Source: Phytophthora hibernalis (lineage: Eukaryota > Oomycota > Peronosporomycetes > Peronosporales > Peronosporaceae). From it: a stretch of 64,000 nt of DNA. The position numbers and the translations under genes are program-made. The stretch covers positions 1 to 64,000 of the forward strand of contig JAAKBF010000317.1 of the NCBI GenBank assembly GCA_012656075.1. Reading direction: 5' to 3'. This document shows, piece by piece, positions 1 to 13,200 of this stretch (position 1 is the first letter of the stretch; each line of letters starts with the position of its first letter). Under the pieces are notes generated by a model that did no database searches, was not told the origin of the DNA, and saw nothing but the letters and a program-made list of their open reading frames with translations.

Positions 1-1240
1 AGCGCGTAATCATCCCCAAAGCGAGTCATCAACCTCTGGTGCGTCATCGGCTCCCACAGCGCGTCATCGCCTCCCGTAGCGCCATCAACCCTGGAGCGCG
101 AATCATCCCCCAAAGCGAGTCATCAACTCTAGTGCGTCATCGGCTCCCCTACAGCGCGTCATCGCCTCCCGTATAGCGCCATCAACCCTGGAGCGCGTAA
201 TCATCCCCAAAGCGAGTCATCAACCCTGGTGCGTCATCGGCTCCCACAGCGCGTCATCGCCTCCCGTAGCGCCATCAACCCTGCAGCGTAATCATTCCCA
301 AAGCGAGTCATCAACCTGGGTGCAGTCATCGGCTCCTACAGCGCGTTATCGCTTCCTGTGTAGCGCCATCAACCTGGAGCGCGTAATCATCCCCCAAAGC
401 GAGTCATCAACCCTGGTGTGTCATCCTGCTGCACAGAGCGTTATCGCCTCCCGTATAGCGCCATCAACCCTGCAGCGCGTAATCATCCCCCAAAGCGAGT
501 CATCAAACCCTAGTGCGTCATCGGCTCCCAGCGCGTCATCGCCTCCCGTATAGCGCCATCAACCCTGCAGCGCGTAATCATCCCCCAAAGAGTCATCAAC
601 TTAGTGCGTCATCGGCTCCCACAGAGCGTTATCGCCTCCCGTGTAGCGCCATCAACCCTGGAGCGCGTAATCATCCCCAAAGCGAGTCATCAACCTTGGT
701 GCGTCATCGGCTCCCACAGCGCGTCATCGCCTCCCGAGCGCCATCAACCCTGCAGCGCGTAATCATCCCCAAAGCGAGTCATCAACCCAGTGCGTCATCG
801 GCTCCCACAGCGCGTCATCGCCTCCCGTATAGCGGCATCAACCCTGGAGCGCATCATCCCCCAGAGCGAGTCATCAACCTTGGTGTCATCGGCTCCCACA
901 GCGTCATCGCCTCCCGTATAGCGCCATCAACCTGGAGCGCGTAATCATTCCCAAAGCGAGTCATCAACCTTGTGCGTCATCGGCTCCACAGCGCCATCGC
1001 CTCCCGTATAGCGCCATCAACCCTGGAGCGCGTAATCATTCCCCAAAGCGAGTCATCAACCCTAGTGCGTCATCGGCTCTACAGCGCGTCATCGCCTCCG
1101 TATAGCGCCATCAACCCTGCAGCGCGTAATCATCCCAAAGCGATTCATCAACCCTGGTGCGTCATCGGTTGCACAGAGCGTTATCACCCCGTATAGCGCC
1201 ATCAACCCTGCAGCGCGTAATCATCCCCCAAAGCGAGTCA
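1..1240 (+). repeat. Indel-rich sub-block of left array
   Basis: Monomers here carry clearly more short deletions and substitutions than those further in. Examples are loss of TA from the CCCGTATAGC block (near 79 and 269), the shortened AAAGAGTC near 587, GTGTCATCGG near 883 and the merged GCGCATCATC near 848. The CTGCTGCACAGAGCG variant occurs at 427-440. Monomer order and orientation are unchanged. The cause could be nearness to an array edge outside the window or poorer consensus quality. Confidence 0.7.
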
Positions 1241-4200
1241 TCAACCTTGGTGCGTCATCGGCTCCCACAGCGCGTCATCGCCTCCCGTATAGCGCCATCA
1301 ACCCTGGAGCGCGTAATCATCCCCAAAGCGAGTCATCAACCTTGTGCGTCATCGGCTCCCACAGCGCGTCATCGCCTCCCGTATAGCGCCATCAACCCTG
1401 CAGCGCGTAACCATTCCCCAAAGCGAGTCATCAACCTTGGTGCGTCATCGGCTCCCACAGCGCGTCATCGCCTCCCGTATAGCGCCATCAACCCTGCAGC
1501 GCGTAATCATTCCCCAAAGCGAGTCATCAACCTTGGTGCGTCATCGGCTCCTACAGCGCGTCATCGCCTCCCGTATAGCGCCATCAACCCTGCAGCGCGT
1601 AATCATTCCCCAAAGCGAGTCATCAACCCTGGTGCGTCATCGGCTCCCACAGCGCGTCATCGCCTCCCGTATAGCGCCATCAACCCTGGAGCGCGTAATC
1701 ATCCCCCAAAGCGAGTCATCAACCCTGGTGCGTCATCGGTCCCACAGCGCGTCATCGCCTCCCGTATAGCGCCATCAACCCTGGAGCGCGTAATCATCCC
1801 CAAAGCGAGTCATCAACCCTGGTGCGTCATCGGCTCCCACAGCGTCATCGCTCCCGTATAGCGCCATCAACCCTGCAGCGCGTAATCATCCCCCAAAGCG
1901 AGTCATCAAACCTGGTGCGTCATCGGCTCCCACAGCGCGTCATCGCCTCCCGTATAGCGCCATCAACCCTGGAGCGCGTAATCATCCCCCAAAGCGAGTC
2001 ATCAACCCTAGTGCGTCATCGGCTCCCACAGCGCGTCATCGCCTCCCGTATAGCGCCATCAACCCGGCGCGTAATCATCCCCCAAAGCGAGTCATCAACC
2101 CTGGTGCGTCATCGGCTCCCACAGCGCGTCATCGCTCCCCGTATAGCGCCATCAACCCTGAGCGCGTAATCATCCCCAAAGCGAGTCATCAACCTGGTGC
2201 GTCATCGGCTCCCACACGCGTCATCGCCTCCCGTATAGCGCCATCAACCCTGCAGCGCGTAATCATCCCCCAAAGCGAGTCATCAACCTTGGTGCGTCAT
2301 CGGCTCCCACAGCGCGTCATCGCCTCCCGTATAGCGCCATCAACCCTGGAGCGCGTAATCATTCCCAAAGCGAGTCATCAACCTAGTGCGTCATCGGCTC
2401 CACAGCGCGTCATCGCTCTCCGTATAGCGCCATCAACCCTGCAGCGCGTAATCATCCCCAAAGCGAGTCATCAACCCTGGTGCGTCATCGGCTCCCACAG
2501 CGCGTCATCGCCTCCCGTATAGCGCCATCAACCCTGGAGCGCGTAATCATCCCCAAAGCGAGTCATCAACCCTAGTGCGTCATCGGCTCCACAGCGCGTC
2601 ATCGCCTCCCGTATAGCGCCATCAACCCTGCAGCGCGTAATCATCCCCAAAGCGAGTCATCAACCTTGGTGCGTCATCGGCTCCCACAGCGCGTCATCGC
2701 CTCCCGTAGGCGCCATCAACCCTGAGCGCGTAATCATCCCCAAAGCGAGTCATCAACCCTGGTGCGTCATCGGCTCCCACAGCGCGTCATCGCCTCCCGT
2801 ATAGCGCCATCAACCCTGGAGCGCGTAATCATCCCCAAAGCGAGTCATCAACCCTAGTGCGTCGGCTCCCCACAGCGTCATCGCCTCCCGTATAGCGCCA
2901 TCAACCCTGGAGCGCGTAATCATCCCCCAAAGCGAGTCATCAACCTTGGTGCGTCATCGGCTCCTACAGCGCGTCATCGCTCCCGTATAGCGCCATCAAC
3001 CCTGCAGCGCGTAATCATTCCCCAAAGCGAGTCATCAACCTTGGTGCGTCATCGGCTCCCACAGCGCGTCATCGCCTCCCGTATAGCGCCATCAACCCTG
3101 GAGCGCGTAATCATCCCCCAAAGCGAGTCATCAACCCTAGTGCGTCATCGGCTCCCACAGCGCGTCATCGCCTCCCGTAGCGCCATCAACCCTGCAGCGC
3201 GTAATCATCCCCAAAGCGAGTCATCAACCTGGTGCGTCATCGGCTCCCACAGCGCGTCATCGCCTCCCGTATAGCGCCATCAACCCTGGAGCGCGTAATC
3301 ATCCCCAAAGCGAGTCAACCCTGGTGCGTCATCGGCTCCCACAGCGCGTCATCGCCTCCCGTATAGCGCCATCAACCCTGGCGCGTAATCATCCCCAAAG
3401 CGAGTCATCAACCCTAGTGCGTCATCGGCTCCCACAGCGCGTCATCGCCTCCCGTATAGCGCCATCAACCCTGCAGCGCGTAATCATCCCCAAAGCGAGT
3501 CATCAACCTTGGTGCGTCATCGGCTCCCACAGCGCGTCATCGCCTCCCGTATAGCGCCATCAACCCTGGAGCGCGTAATCATCCCCAAAGCGAGTCATCA
3601 ACCCTGGTGCGTCATCGGCTCCCACAGCGCGTCATCGCCTCCCGTATAGCGCCATCAACCCTGAGCGCGTAATCATCCCCCAAAGCGAGTCATCAACCCT
3701 AGTGCGTCATCGGCTCCACAGCGCGTCATCGCCTCCCGTATAGCGCCATCAACCCTGAGCGCGTAATCATCCCCCAAAGCGAGTCATCAACCCTGGTGCG
3801 TCATCGGCTCCCACAGCGCGTCATCGCCTCCCGTATAGCGCCATCAACCCTGGAGCGCGTAATCATCCCCAAAGCGAGTCATCAACCTTGGTGCGTCATC
3901 GGCTCCCACAGCGCGTCATCGCCTCCCGTATAGCGCCATCAACCCTGCAGCGCGTAATCATCCCCCAAAGCGAGTCATCAACCTTGGTGCGTCATCGGCT
4001 CCCACAGCGCGTCATCGCCTCCCGTATAGCGCCATCAACCCTGCAGCGCGTAATCATCCCCAAAGCGAGTCATCAACCTTGGTGCGTCATCGGCTCCCAC
4101 AGCGCGTCATCGCCTCCCGTATAGCGCCATCAACCCTGGAGCGCGTAATCATCCCCCAAAGCGAGTCATCAAATTGGTGCGTCATCGGCTCCCACAGCGC

Positions 4201-7200
4201 GTCATCGCCTCCCGTATAGCGCCATCAACCCTGAGCGCGTAATCATCCCCAAAGCGAGTCATCAACCTGGTGCGTCATCGGCTCCCACAGCGCGTCATCG
4301 CCTCCCGTATAGCGCCATCAACCCTGCAGCGCGTAATCATCCCCAAAGCGAGTCATCAACCTTGGTGCGTCATCGGCTCCCACAGCGCGTCATCGCCTCC
4401 CGTATAGCGCCATCAACCCTGGAGCGCGTAATCATCCCCCAAAGCGAGTCATCAACCTTGGTGCGTCATCGGCTCCCACAGCGCGTCATCGCCTCCCGTA
4501 TAGCGCCATCAACCCTGGCGCGTAATCATCCCCCAAAGCGAGTCATCAACCCTGGTGCGTCATCGGCTCCCACAGCGCGTCATCGCCTCCCGTATAGCGC
4601 CATCAACCCTGGAGCGCGTAATCATCCCCCAAAGCGAGTCATCAACCTTGTGCGTCATCGGCTCCCACAGAGCGCGTCATCGCCTCCCGTATAGCGCCAT
4701 CAACCCTGGAGCGCGTAATCATCCCCCAAAGCGAGTCATCAACCCTGGTGCGTCATCGGCTGCACAGCGCGTCATCGCCTCCCGTATAGCGCCATCAACC
4801 CTGGAGCGCGTAATCATCCCCAAAGCGAGTCATCAACCCTGGTGCGTCATCGGCTCACAGCGCGTCATCGCCCCGTATAGCGCCATCAACCCTGGAGCGC
4901 GTAATCATCCCCCAAAGCGAGTCATCAACCTAGTGCGTCATCGGCTCCCACAGAGCGCGTCATCGCCTCCCGTATAGCGCCATCAACCCTGCAGCGCGTA
5001 ATCATCCCCCAAAGCGAGTCATCAACCCTGGTGCGTCATCGGCTCCCACAGCGCGTCATCGCCTCCCGTATAGCGCCATCAACCCTGGAGCGCGTAATCA
5101 TCCCCCAAAGCGAGTCATCAACCCTGGTGCGTCATCGGCTCCCACAGCGCGTCATCGCCTCCCGTATAGCGCCATCAACCCTGCAGCGCGTAATCATCCC
5201 CAAAGCGAGTCATCAACCTTGGTGCGTCATCGGCTCCCACAGCGCGTCATCGCCTCCCGTATAGCGCCATCAACCCTGAGCGCGTAATCATCCCCCAAAG
5301 CGAGTCATCAACCCTGGTGCGTCATCGGCTCCCACAGCGCGTCATCGCCTCCCGTATAGCGCCATCAACCCTGGAGCGCGTAATCATCCCCCAAAGCGAG
5401 TCATCAACCCTAGTGCGTCATCGGCTCCCACAGCGCGTCATCGCCTCCCGTATAGCGCCATCAACCCTGGAGCGCGTAATCATTCCCCAAAGCGAGTCAT
5501 CAACCCTGGTGCGTCATCGGCTCCCACAGCGTCATCGCCTCCCGTATAGCGCCATCAACCCTGCAGCGCGTAATCATCCCCCAAAGCGAGTCATCAACCC
5601 TAGTGCGTCATCGGCTCCCACAGCGCGTCATCGCCTCCCGTATAGCGCCATCAACCCTGCAGCGCGTAATCATCCCCAAAGCGAGTCATCAACCCTAGTG
5701 CGTCATCGGCTCCCACAGCGCGTCATCGCCTCCCGTATAGCGCCATCAACCTGGAGCGCGTAATCATCCCCCAAAGCGAGTCATCAACCCTGGTGCGTCA
5801 TCGGCTCCCACAGCGCGTCATCGCCTCCCGTATAGCGCCATCAACCCTGGAGCGCGTAATCATCCCCCAAAGCGAGTCATCAACCCTGGTGCGTCATCGG
5901 CCCTACAGCGTCACCTCCCGTATAGCGCCATCAACCCTGAGCGCGTAATCATCCCCCAAAGCGAGTCATCAACCCTAGTGCGTCATCGGCTCCCACAGCG
6001 TCATCGCCTCCCGTATAGCGCCATCAACCCTGGAGCGCGTAATCATCCCCAAAGCGAGTCATCAACCCTAGTGCGTCATCGGCTCCCACAGCGCGTCATC
6101 GCCTCCCGTATAGCGCCATCAACCCTGCAGCGCGTAATCATCCCCCAAAGCGAGTCATCAACCCTGGTGCGTCATCGGCTCCCACAGCGCGTCATCGCCT
6201 CCCGTATAGCGCCATCAACCCTGGAGCGCGTAATCATCCCCCAAAGCGAGTCATCAACCCTGGTGCGTCATCGGCTCACAGCGCGTCATCGCCTCCCGTA
6301 TAGCGCCATCAACCCTGGAGCGCGTAATCATCCCCAAAGCGAGTCATCAACCCTGGTGCGTCATCGGCTCCCACAGCGCGTCATCGCCTCCCGTATAGCG
6401 CCATCAACCCTGAGCGCGTAATCATCCCCAAAGCGAGTCATCAACCCTAGTGCGTCATCGGCTCCCACAGCGCGTCATCGCCTCCCGTATAGCGCCATCA
6501 ACCCTGCAGCGCGTAATCATCCCCCAAAGCGAGTCATCAACCCTAGTGCGTCATCGGCTCCACACGCGTCATCGCCTCCCGTATAGCGCCATCAACCCTG
6601 AGCGCGTAATCATCCCCAAAGCGAGTCATCAACCCTAGTGCGTCATCGGCTCCCACAGCGCGTCATCGCCTCCCGTATAGCGCCATCAACCCTGGAGCGC
6701 GTAATCATCCCCAAAGCGAGTCATCAACCCTGGTGCGTCATCGGCTCCCACAGCGCGTCATCGCCTCCCGTATAGCGCCATCAACCCTGGAGCGCGTAAT
6801 CATCCCCCAAAGCGAGTCATCAACCCTAGTGCGTCATCGGCTCCCACAGCGCGTCATCGCCTCCCGTATAGCGCCATCAACCCTGCAGCGCGTAATCATC
6901 CCCCAAAGCGAGTCATCAACCCTGGTGCGTCATCGGCTCCCACAGCGCGTCATCGCCCGTATAGCGCCATCAACCCTGGAGCGCGTAATCATCCCCCAAA
7001 GCGAGTCATCAACCCTGGTGCGTCATCGGCTCCCACAGCGCGTCATCGCCTCCCGTATAGCGCCATCAACCCTGCAGCGCGTAATCATCCCCCAAAGCGA
7101 GTCATCAACCCTAGTGCGTCATCGGCTCCCACAGCGCGTCATCGCCTCCCGTATAGCGCCATCAACCCTGAGCGCGTAATCATCCCCCAAAGCGAGTCAT

Positions 7201-10200
7201 CAACCCTGGTGCGTCATCGGCTCCCACAGCGCGTCATCGCCTCCCGTATAGCGCCATCAACCCTGGAGCGCGTAATCATCCCCCAAAGCGAGTCATCAAC
7301 CCTGGTGCGTCATCGGCTCCCACAGCGTCATCGCCTCCCGTATAGCGCCATCAACCCTGCAGCGTAATCATCCCCAAAGCGAGTCATCAACCTTGGTGCG
7401 TCATCGGCTCCCACAGCGCGTCATCGCCTCCCGTATAGCGCCATCAACCCTGGAGCGCGTAATCATCCCCAAAGCGAGTCATCAACCCGTGCGTCATCGG
7501 CTCCCACAGCGCGTCATCGCCTCCCGTATAGCGCCATCAACCCTGGAGCGCGTAATCATCCCCCAAAGCGAGTCATCAACCCTAGTGCGTCATCGGCTCC
7601 CACAGCGTCATCGCCTCCCGTATAGCGCCATCAACCCTGGAGCGCGTAATCATCCCCCAAAGCGAGTCATCAACCCTAGTGCGTCATCGGCTCCCACAGC
7701 GCGTCATCGCCTCCCGTATAGCGCCATCAACCCTGGAGCGTAATCATCCCCCAAAGCGAGTCATCAACCCTGGTGCGTCATCGGCTCCCACAGCGCGTCA
7801 TCGCCTCCCGTATAGCGCCATCAACCCTGGAGCGCGTAATCATCCCCAAAGCGAGTCATCAACCCTAGTGCGTCATCGGCTCCCACAGCGCGTCATCGCC
7901 TCCCGTATAGCGCCATCAACCCTGCAGCGCGTAATCATCCCCAAAGCGAGTCATCAACCTGGTGCGTCATCGGCTCACAGCGCGTCATCGCCTCCCGTAT
8001 AGCGCCATCAACCCTGGAGCGCGTAATCATCCCCAAAGCGAGTCATCAACCCTGGTGCGTCATCGGCTCTCACAGCGCGTCATCGCCTCCCGTATAGCGC
8101 CATCAACCCTGGAGCGCGTAATCATCCCCAAAGCGAGTCATCAACCTTGGTGCGTCATCGGCTCCACAGCGCGTCATCGCCTCCCGTATAGCGCCATCAA
8201 CCCTGCAGCGCGTAATCATCCCCAAAGCGAGTCATCAACCCTGGTGCGTCATCGGCTCCACAGCGTCATCGCCTCCCGTATAGCGCCATCAACCTGGAGC
8301 GCGTAATCATCCCCCAAAGCGAGTCATCAACCCTGGTGCGTCATCGGCTCCCACAGCGTCATCGCCTCCCGTATAGCGCCATCAACCCTGCAGCGCGTAA
8401 TCATCCCCCAAAGCGAGTCATCAACCCTAGTGCGTCATCGGCTCCCACAGAGCGTTATCGCCTCCCGTATAGCGCCATCAACCCTGGAGCGTAATCATCC
8501 CCAAAGCGAGTCATCAACCCTGGTGCGTCATCGGCTCCCACAGCGCGTCATCGCCTCCCGTATAGCGCCATCAACCCTGGAGCGCGTAATCATCCCCAAA
8601 GCGAGTCATCAACCTTGGTGCGTCATCGGCTCCCACAGCGCGTCATCGCCTCCCGTATAGCGCCATCAACCCTGGAGCGCGTAATCATCCCCCAAAGCGA
8701 GTCATCAACCCTGGTGCGTCATCGGCTCCCACAGCGTCATCGCCTCCCGTATAGCGCCATCAACCCTGGAGCGCGTAATCATCCCCAAAGCGAGTCATCA
8801 ACCCTGGTGCGTCATCGGCTCCCACAGCGTCATCGCCTCCCGTATAGCGCCATCAACCCTGAGCGCGTAATCATCCCCAAAGCGAGTCATCAACCCTGGT
8901 GCGTCATCGGCTCCCACAGCGCGTCATCGCCTCCCGTATAGCGCCATCAACCCTGGAGCGCGTAATCATCCCCAAAGCGAGTCATCAAACCTAGTGCGTC
9001 ATCGGCTCCCACAGCGTCATCGCCTCCCGTATAGCGCCATCAACCCTGGAGCGCGTAATCATCCCCCAAAGCGAGTCATCAACCCTAGTGCGTCATCGGC
9101 TCCCACAGCGTCATCGCCTCCCGTATAGCGCCATCAACCCTGGAGCGCGTAATCATCCCCCAAAGCGAGTCATCAACCCTGGTGCGTCATCGGCTCCTAC
9201 AGAGCGTCATCGCCTCCCGTATAGCGCCATCAACCCTGGAGCGCGTAATCATCCCCCAAAGCGAGTCATCAACCCTAGTGCGTCATCGGCTCACAGCGCG
9301 TCATCGCCTCCCGTATAGCGCCATCAACCCTGCAGCGCGTAATCATCCCCCAAAGCGAGTCATCAACCTTGTGCGTCATCGGCTCCCACAGCGCGTCATC
9401 GCCTCCCGTATAGCGCCATCAACCCTGGAGCGCGTAATCATCCCCAAAGCGAGTCATCAACCCTGGTGCGTCATCGGCTCTCACAGCGCGTCATCGCCTC
9501 CCGTATAGCGCCATCAACCCTGGAGCGCGTAATCATCCCCCAAAGCGAGTCATCAACCCTGGTGCGTCATCGGCTCCCACAGCGCGTCATCGCCTCCCGT
9601 ATAGCGCCATCAACCCTGGAGCGCGTAATCATCCCCCAAAGCGAGTCATCAACCCTGGTGCGTCATCGGCTCCCACAGCGTCATCGCCCTCCCGTATAGC
9701 GCCATCAACCCTGAGCGCGTAATCATCCCCCAAAGCGAGTCATCAACCCTGGTGCGTCATCGGCTCCCACAGAGCGCGTTATCGCCTCCCGTATAGCGCC
9801 ATCAACCCTGGAGCGCGTAATCATCCCCCAAAGCGAGTCATCAACCCTGGTGCGTCATCGGCTCTCCACAGCGTCATCGCCTCCCGTATAGCGCCATCAA
9901 CCCTGAGCGCGTAATCATCCCCCAAAGCGAGTCATCAACCCTGGTGCGTCATCGGCTCCCACAGCGCGTCATCGCCTCCCGTATAGCGCCATCAACCCTG
10001 CAGCGTAATCATCCCCAAAGCGAGTCATCAACCCTGGTGCGTCATCGGCTCACAGCGCGTCATCGCCTCCCGTATAGCGCCATCAACCCTGGAGCGCGTA
10101 ATCATCCCCCAAAGCGAGTCATCAACCCTGGTGCGTCATCGGCTCCCACAGCGCGTCATCGCCTCCCGTATAGCGCCATCAACCCTGGAGCGCGTAATCA

Positions 10201-13200
10201 TTCCCCAAAGCGAGTCATCAACCTGGTGCGTCATCGGCTCCCACAGCGCGTCATCGCCTCCCGTATAGCGCCATCAACCCTGAGCGCGTAATCATCCCCA
10301 AAGCGAGTCATCAACCCTAGTGCGTCATCGGCTCCCACAGCGCGTCATCGCCTCCCGTATAGCGCCATCAACCCTGGAGCGCGTAATCATCCCCCAAAGC
10401 GAGTCATCAACCCTAGTGCGTCATCGGCTCCCACAGCGTCATCGCCTCCCGTATAGCGCCATCAACCCTGGAGCGCGTAATCATCCCCCAAAGCGAGTCA
10501 TCAACCCTGGTGCGTCATCGGCTCCCACAGCGCGTCATCGCCTCCCGTATAGCGCCATCAACCCTGAGCGCGTAATCATCCCCCAAAGCGAGTCATCAAC
10601 TCTAGTGCGTCATCGGCTCCCACAGCGCGTCATCGCCTCCCGTATAGCGCCATCAACCCTGGAGCGCGTAATCATCCCCCAAAGCGAGTCATCAAACCTA
10701 GTGCGTCATCGGCTCCCACAGCGCGTCATCGCCTCCCGTATAGCGCCATCAACCCTGGAGCGCGTAATCATCCCCCAAAGCGAGTCATCAACCTTGGTGC
10801 GTCATCGGCTCCCACAGCGTCATCGCCTCCCCGTATAGCGCCATCAACCCTGAGCGCGTAATCATCCCCCAAAGCGAGTCATCAACCTTGGCGTCATCGG
10901 CTCCCACAGCGCGTCATCGCCTCCCGTATAGCGCCATCAACCCTGGAGCGCGTAATCATCCCCCAAAGCGAGTCATCAACCCTGGTGCGTCATCGGCTCT
11001 CACAGCGCGTCATCGCCTCCCGTATAGCGCCATCAACCCAGGCGTAACATCCCCCAAAGCGAGTCATCAACTTGGTGCGTCATCGGCTTCACACGCGTAT
11101 CGCCTCCCGTATAGCGCCATCAACCCTGGAGCGCGTAATCATCCCCCAAAGCGAGTCATCAACCCTGGTGCGTCATCGGCTCCCACAGCGCGTCATCGCC
11201 TCCCGTATAGCGCCATCAACCCTGAGCGCGTAATCATCCCCCAAAGCGAGTCATCAACCTTGGTGCGTCATCGGCTCCCACAGCGCGTTATCGCCTCCCG
11301 TATAGCGCCATCAACCCTGGAGCGCGTAATCATCCCCCAAAGCGAGTCATCAACCCTGGTGCGTCATCGGCTCCCACAGCGCGTCATCGCCTCCCGTATA
11401 GCGCCATCAACCCTGGAGCGCGTAATCATCCCCAAAGCGAGTCATCAACCCTGGTGCGTCATCGGCTCCCACAGCGCGTCATCGCCTCCCGTATAGCGCC
11501 ATCAACCCTGAGCGCGTAATCATCCCCAAAGCGAGTCATCAACCTGGTGCGTCATCGGCTCCCACAGCGCGTCATCGCCTCCCGTATAGCGCCATCAACC
11601 CTGGAGCGCGTAATCATCCCCAAAGCGAGTCATCAACCCTGGTGCGTCATCGGCTCCCACAGCGCGTCATCGCCTCCCGTATAGCGCCATCAACCCTGCA
11701 GCGCGTAATCATCCCCCAAAGCGAGTCATCAACCTTAGTGCGTCATCGGCTCCCACAGCGCGTCATCGCCTCCCGTATAGCGCCATCAACCCTGCAGCGC
11801 GTAATCATCCCCCAAAGCGAGTCATCAACCCTGGTGCGTCATCGGCTCCCACAGCGCGTCATCGCCTCCCGTATAGCGCCATCAACCCTGGAGCGCGTAA
11901 TCATCCCCAAAGCGAGTCATCAACCCTGGTGCGTCATCGGCTCCCACAGCGCGTCATCGCCTCCCGTATAGCGCCATCAACCCTGGAGCGCGTAATCATC
12001 CCCCAAAGCGAGTCATCAACCCTAGTGCGTCATCGGCTCCCACAGCGTCATCGCCTCCCGTATAGCGCCATCAACCCTGCAGCGCGTAATCATTCCCCAA
12101 AGCGAGTCATCAACCCTGGTGCGTCATCGGCTCCCACAGCGCGTCATCGCCTCCCGTATAGCGCCATCAACCCTGGAGCGCGTAATCATTCCCCAAAGCG
12201 AGTCATCAACCTTGGTGCGTCATCGGCTCCCACAGCGCGTCATCGCCTCCCGTATAGCGCCATCAACCCTGGAGCGCGTAATCATCCCCAAAGCGAGTCA
12301 TCAACCCTAGTGCGTCATCGGCTCCCACAGCGCGTCATCGCCTCCCGTATAGCGCCATCAACCCTGCAGCGCGTAATCATCCCCCAAAGCGAGTCATCAA
12401 CCCTGGTGCGTCATCGGCTCCCCACAGCGTCATCGCCTCCCGTATAGCGCCATCAACCCTGAGCGCGTAATCATCCCCCAAAGCGAGTCATCAACCCTAG
12501 TGCGTCATCGGCTCCCACAGCGCGTCATCGCCTCCCGTATAGCGCCATCAACCCTGCAGCGCGTAATCATCCCCAAAGCGAGTCATCAACCCTGGTGCGT
12601 CATCGGCTCCCACAGCGCGTTATCGCCTCCCGTATAGCGCCATCAACCCTGGAGCGCGTAATCATCCCCCAAAGCGAGTCATCAACCCTGGTGCGTCATC
12701 GGCTCCCACAGCGCGTCATCGCCTCCCGTATAGCGCCATCAACCCTGCAGCGCGTAATCATCCCCCAAAGCGAGTCATCAACCTTGGTGCGTCATCGGCT
12801 CACAGCGCGTCATCGCCTCCCGTATAGCGCCATCAACCCTGCAGCGCGTAATCATTCCCCAAAGCGAGTCATCAACCCTAGTGCGTCATCGGCTCCCACA
12901 GCGCGTCATCGCCTCCCGTATAGCGCCATCAACCCTGAGCGCGTAATCATCCCCCAAAGCGAGTCATCAACCCTGGTGCGTCATCGGCTCCCACAGCGCG
13001 TCATCGCCTCCCGTATAGCGCCATCAACCCTGAGCGCGTAATCATCCCCAAAGCGAGTCATCAACCCTAGTGCGTCATCGGCTCCCACAGCGCGTCATCG
13101 CCTCCCGTATAGCGCCATCAACCCTGGAGCGCGTAATCATCCCCCAAAGCGAGTCATCAACCCTGGTGCGTCATCGGTTCCACAGAGCGTTATCGCCTCC

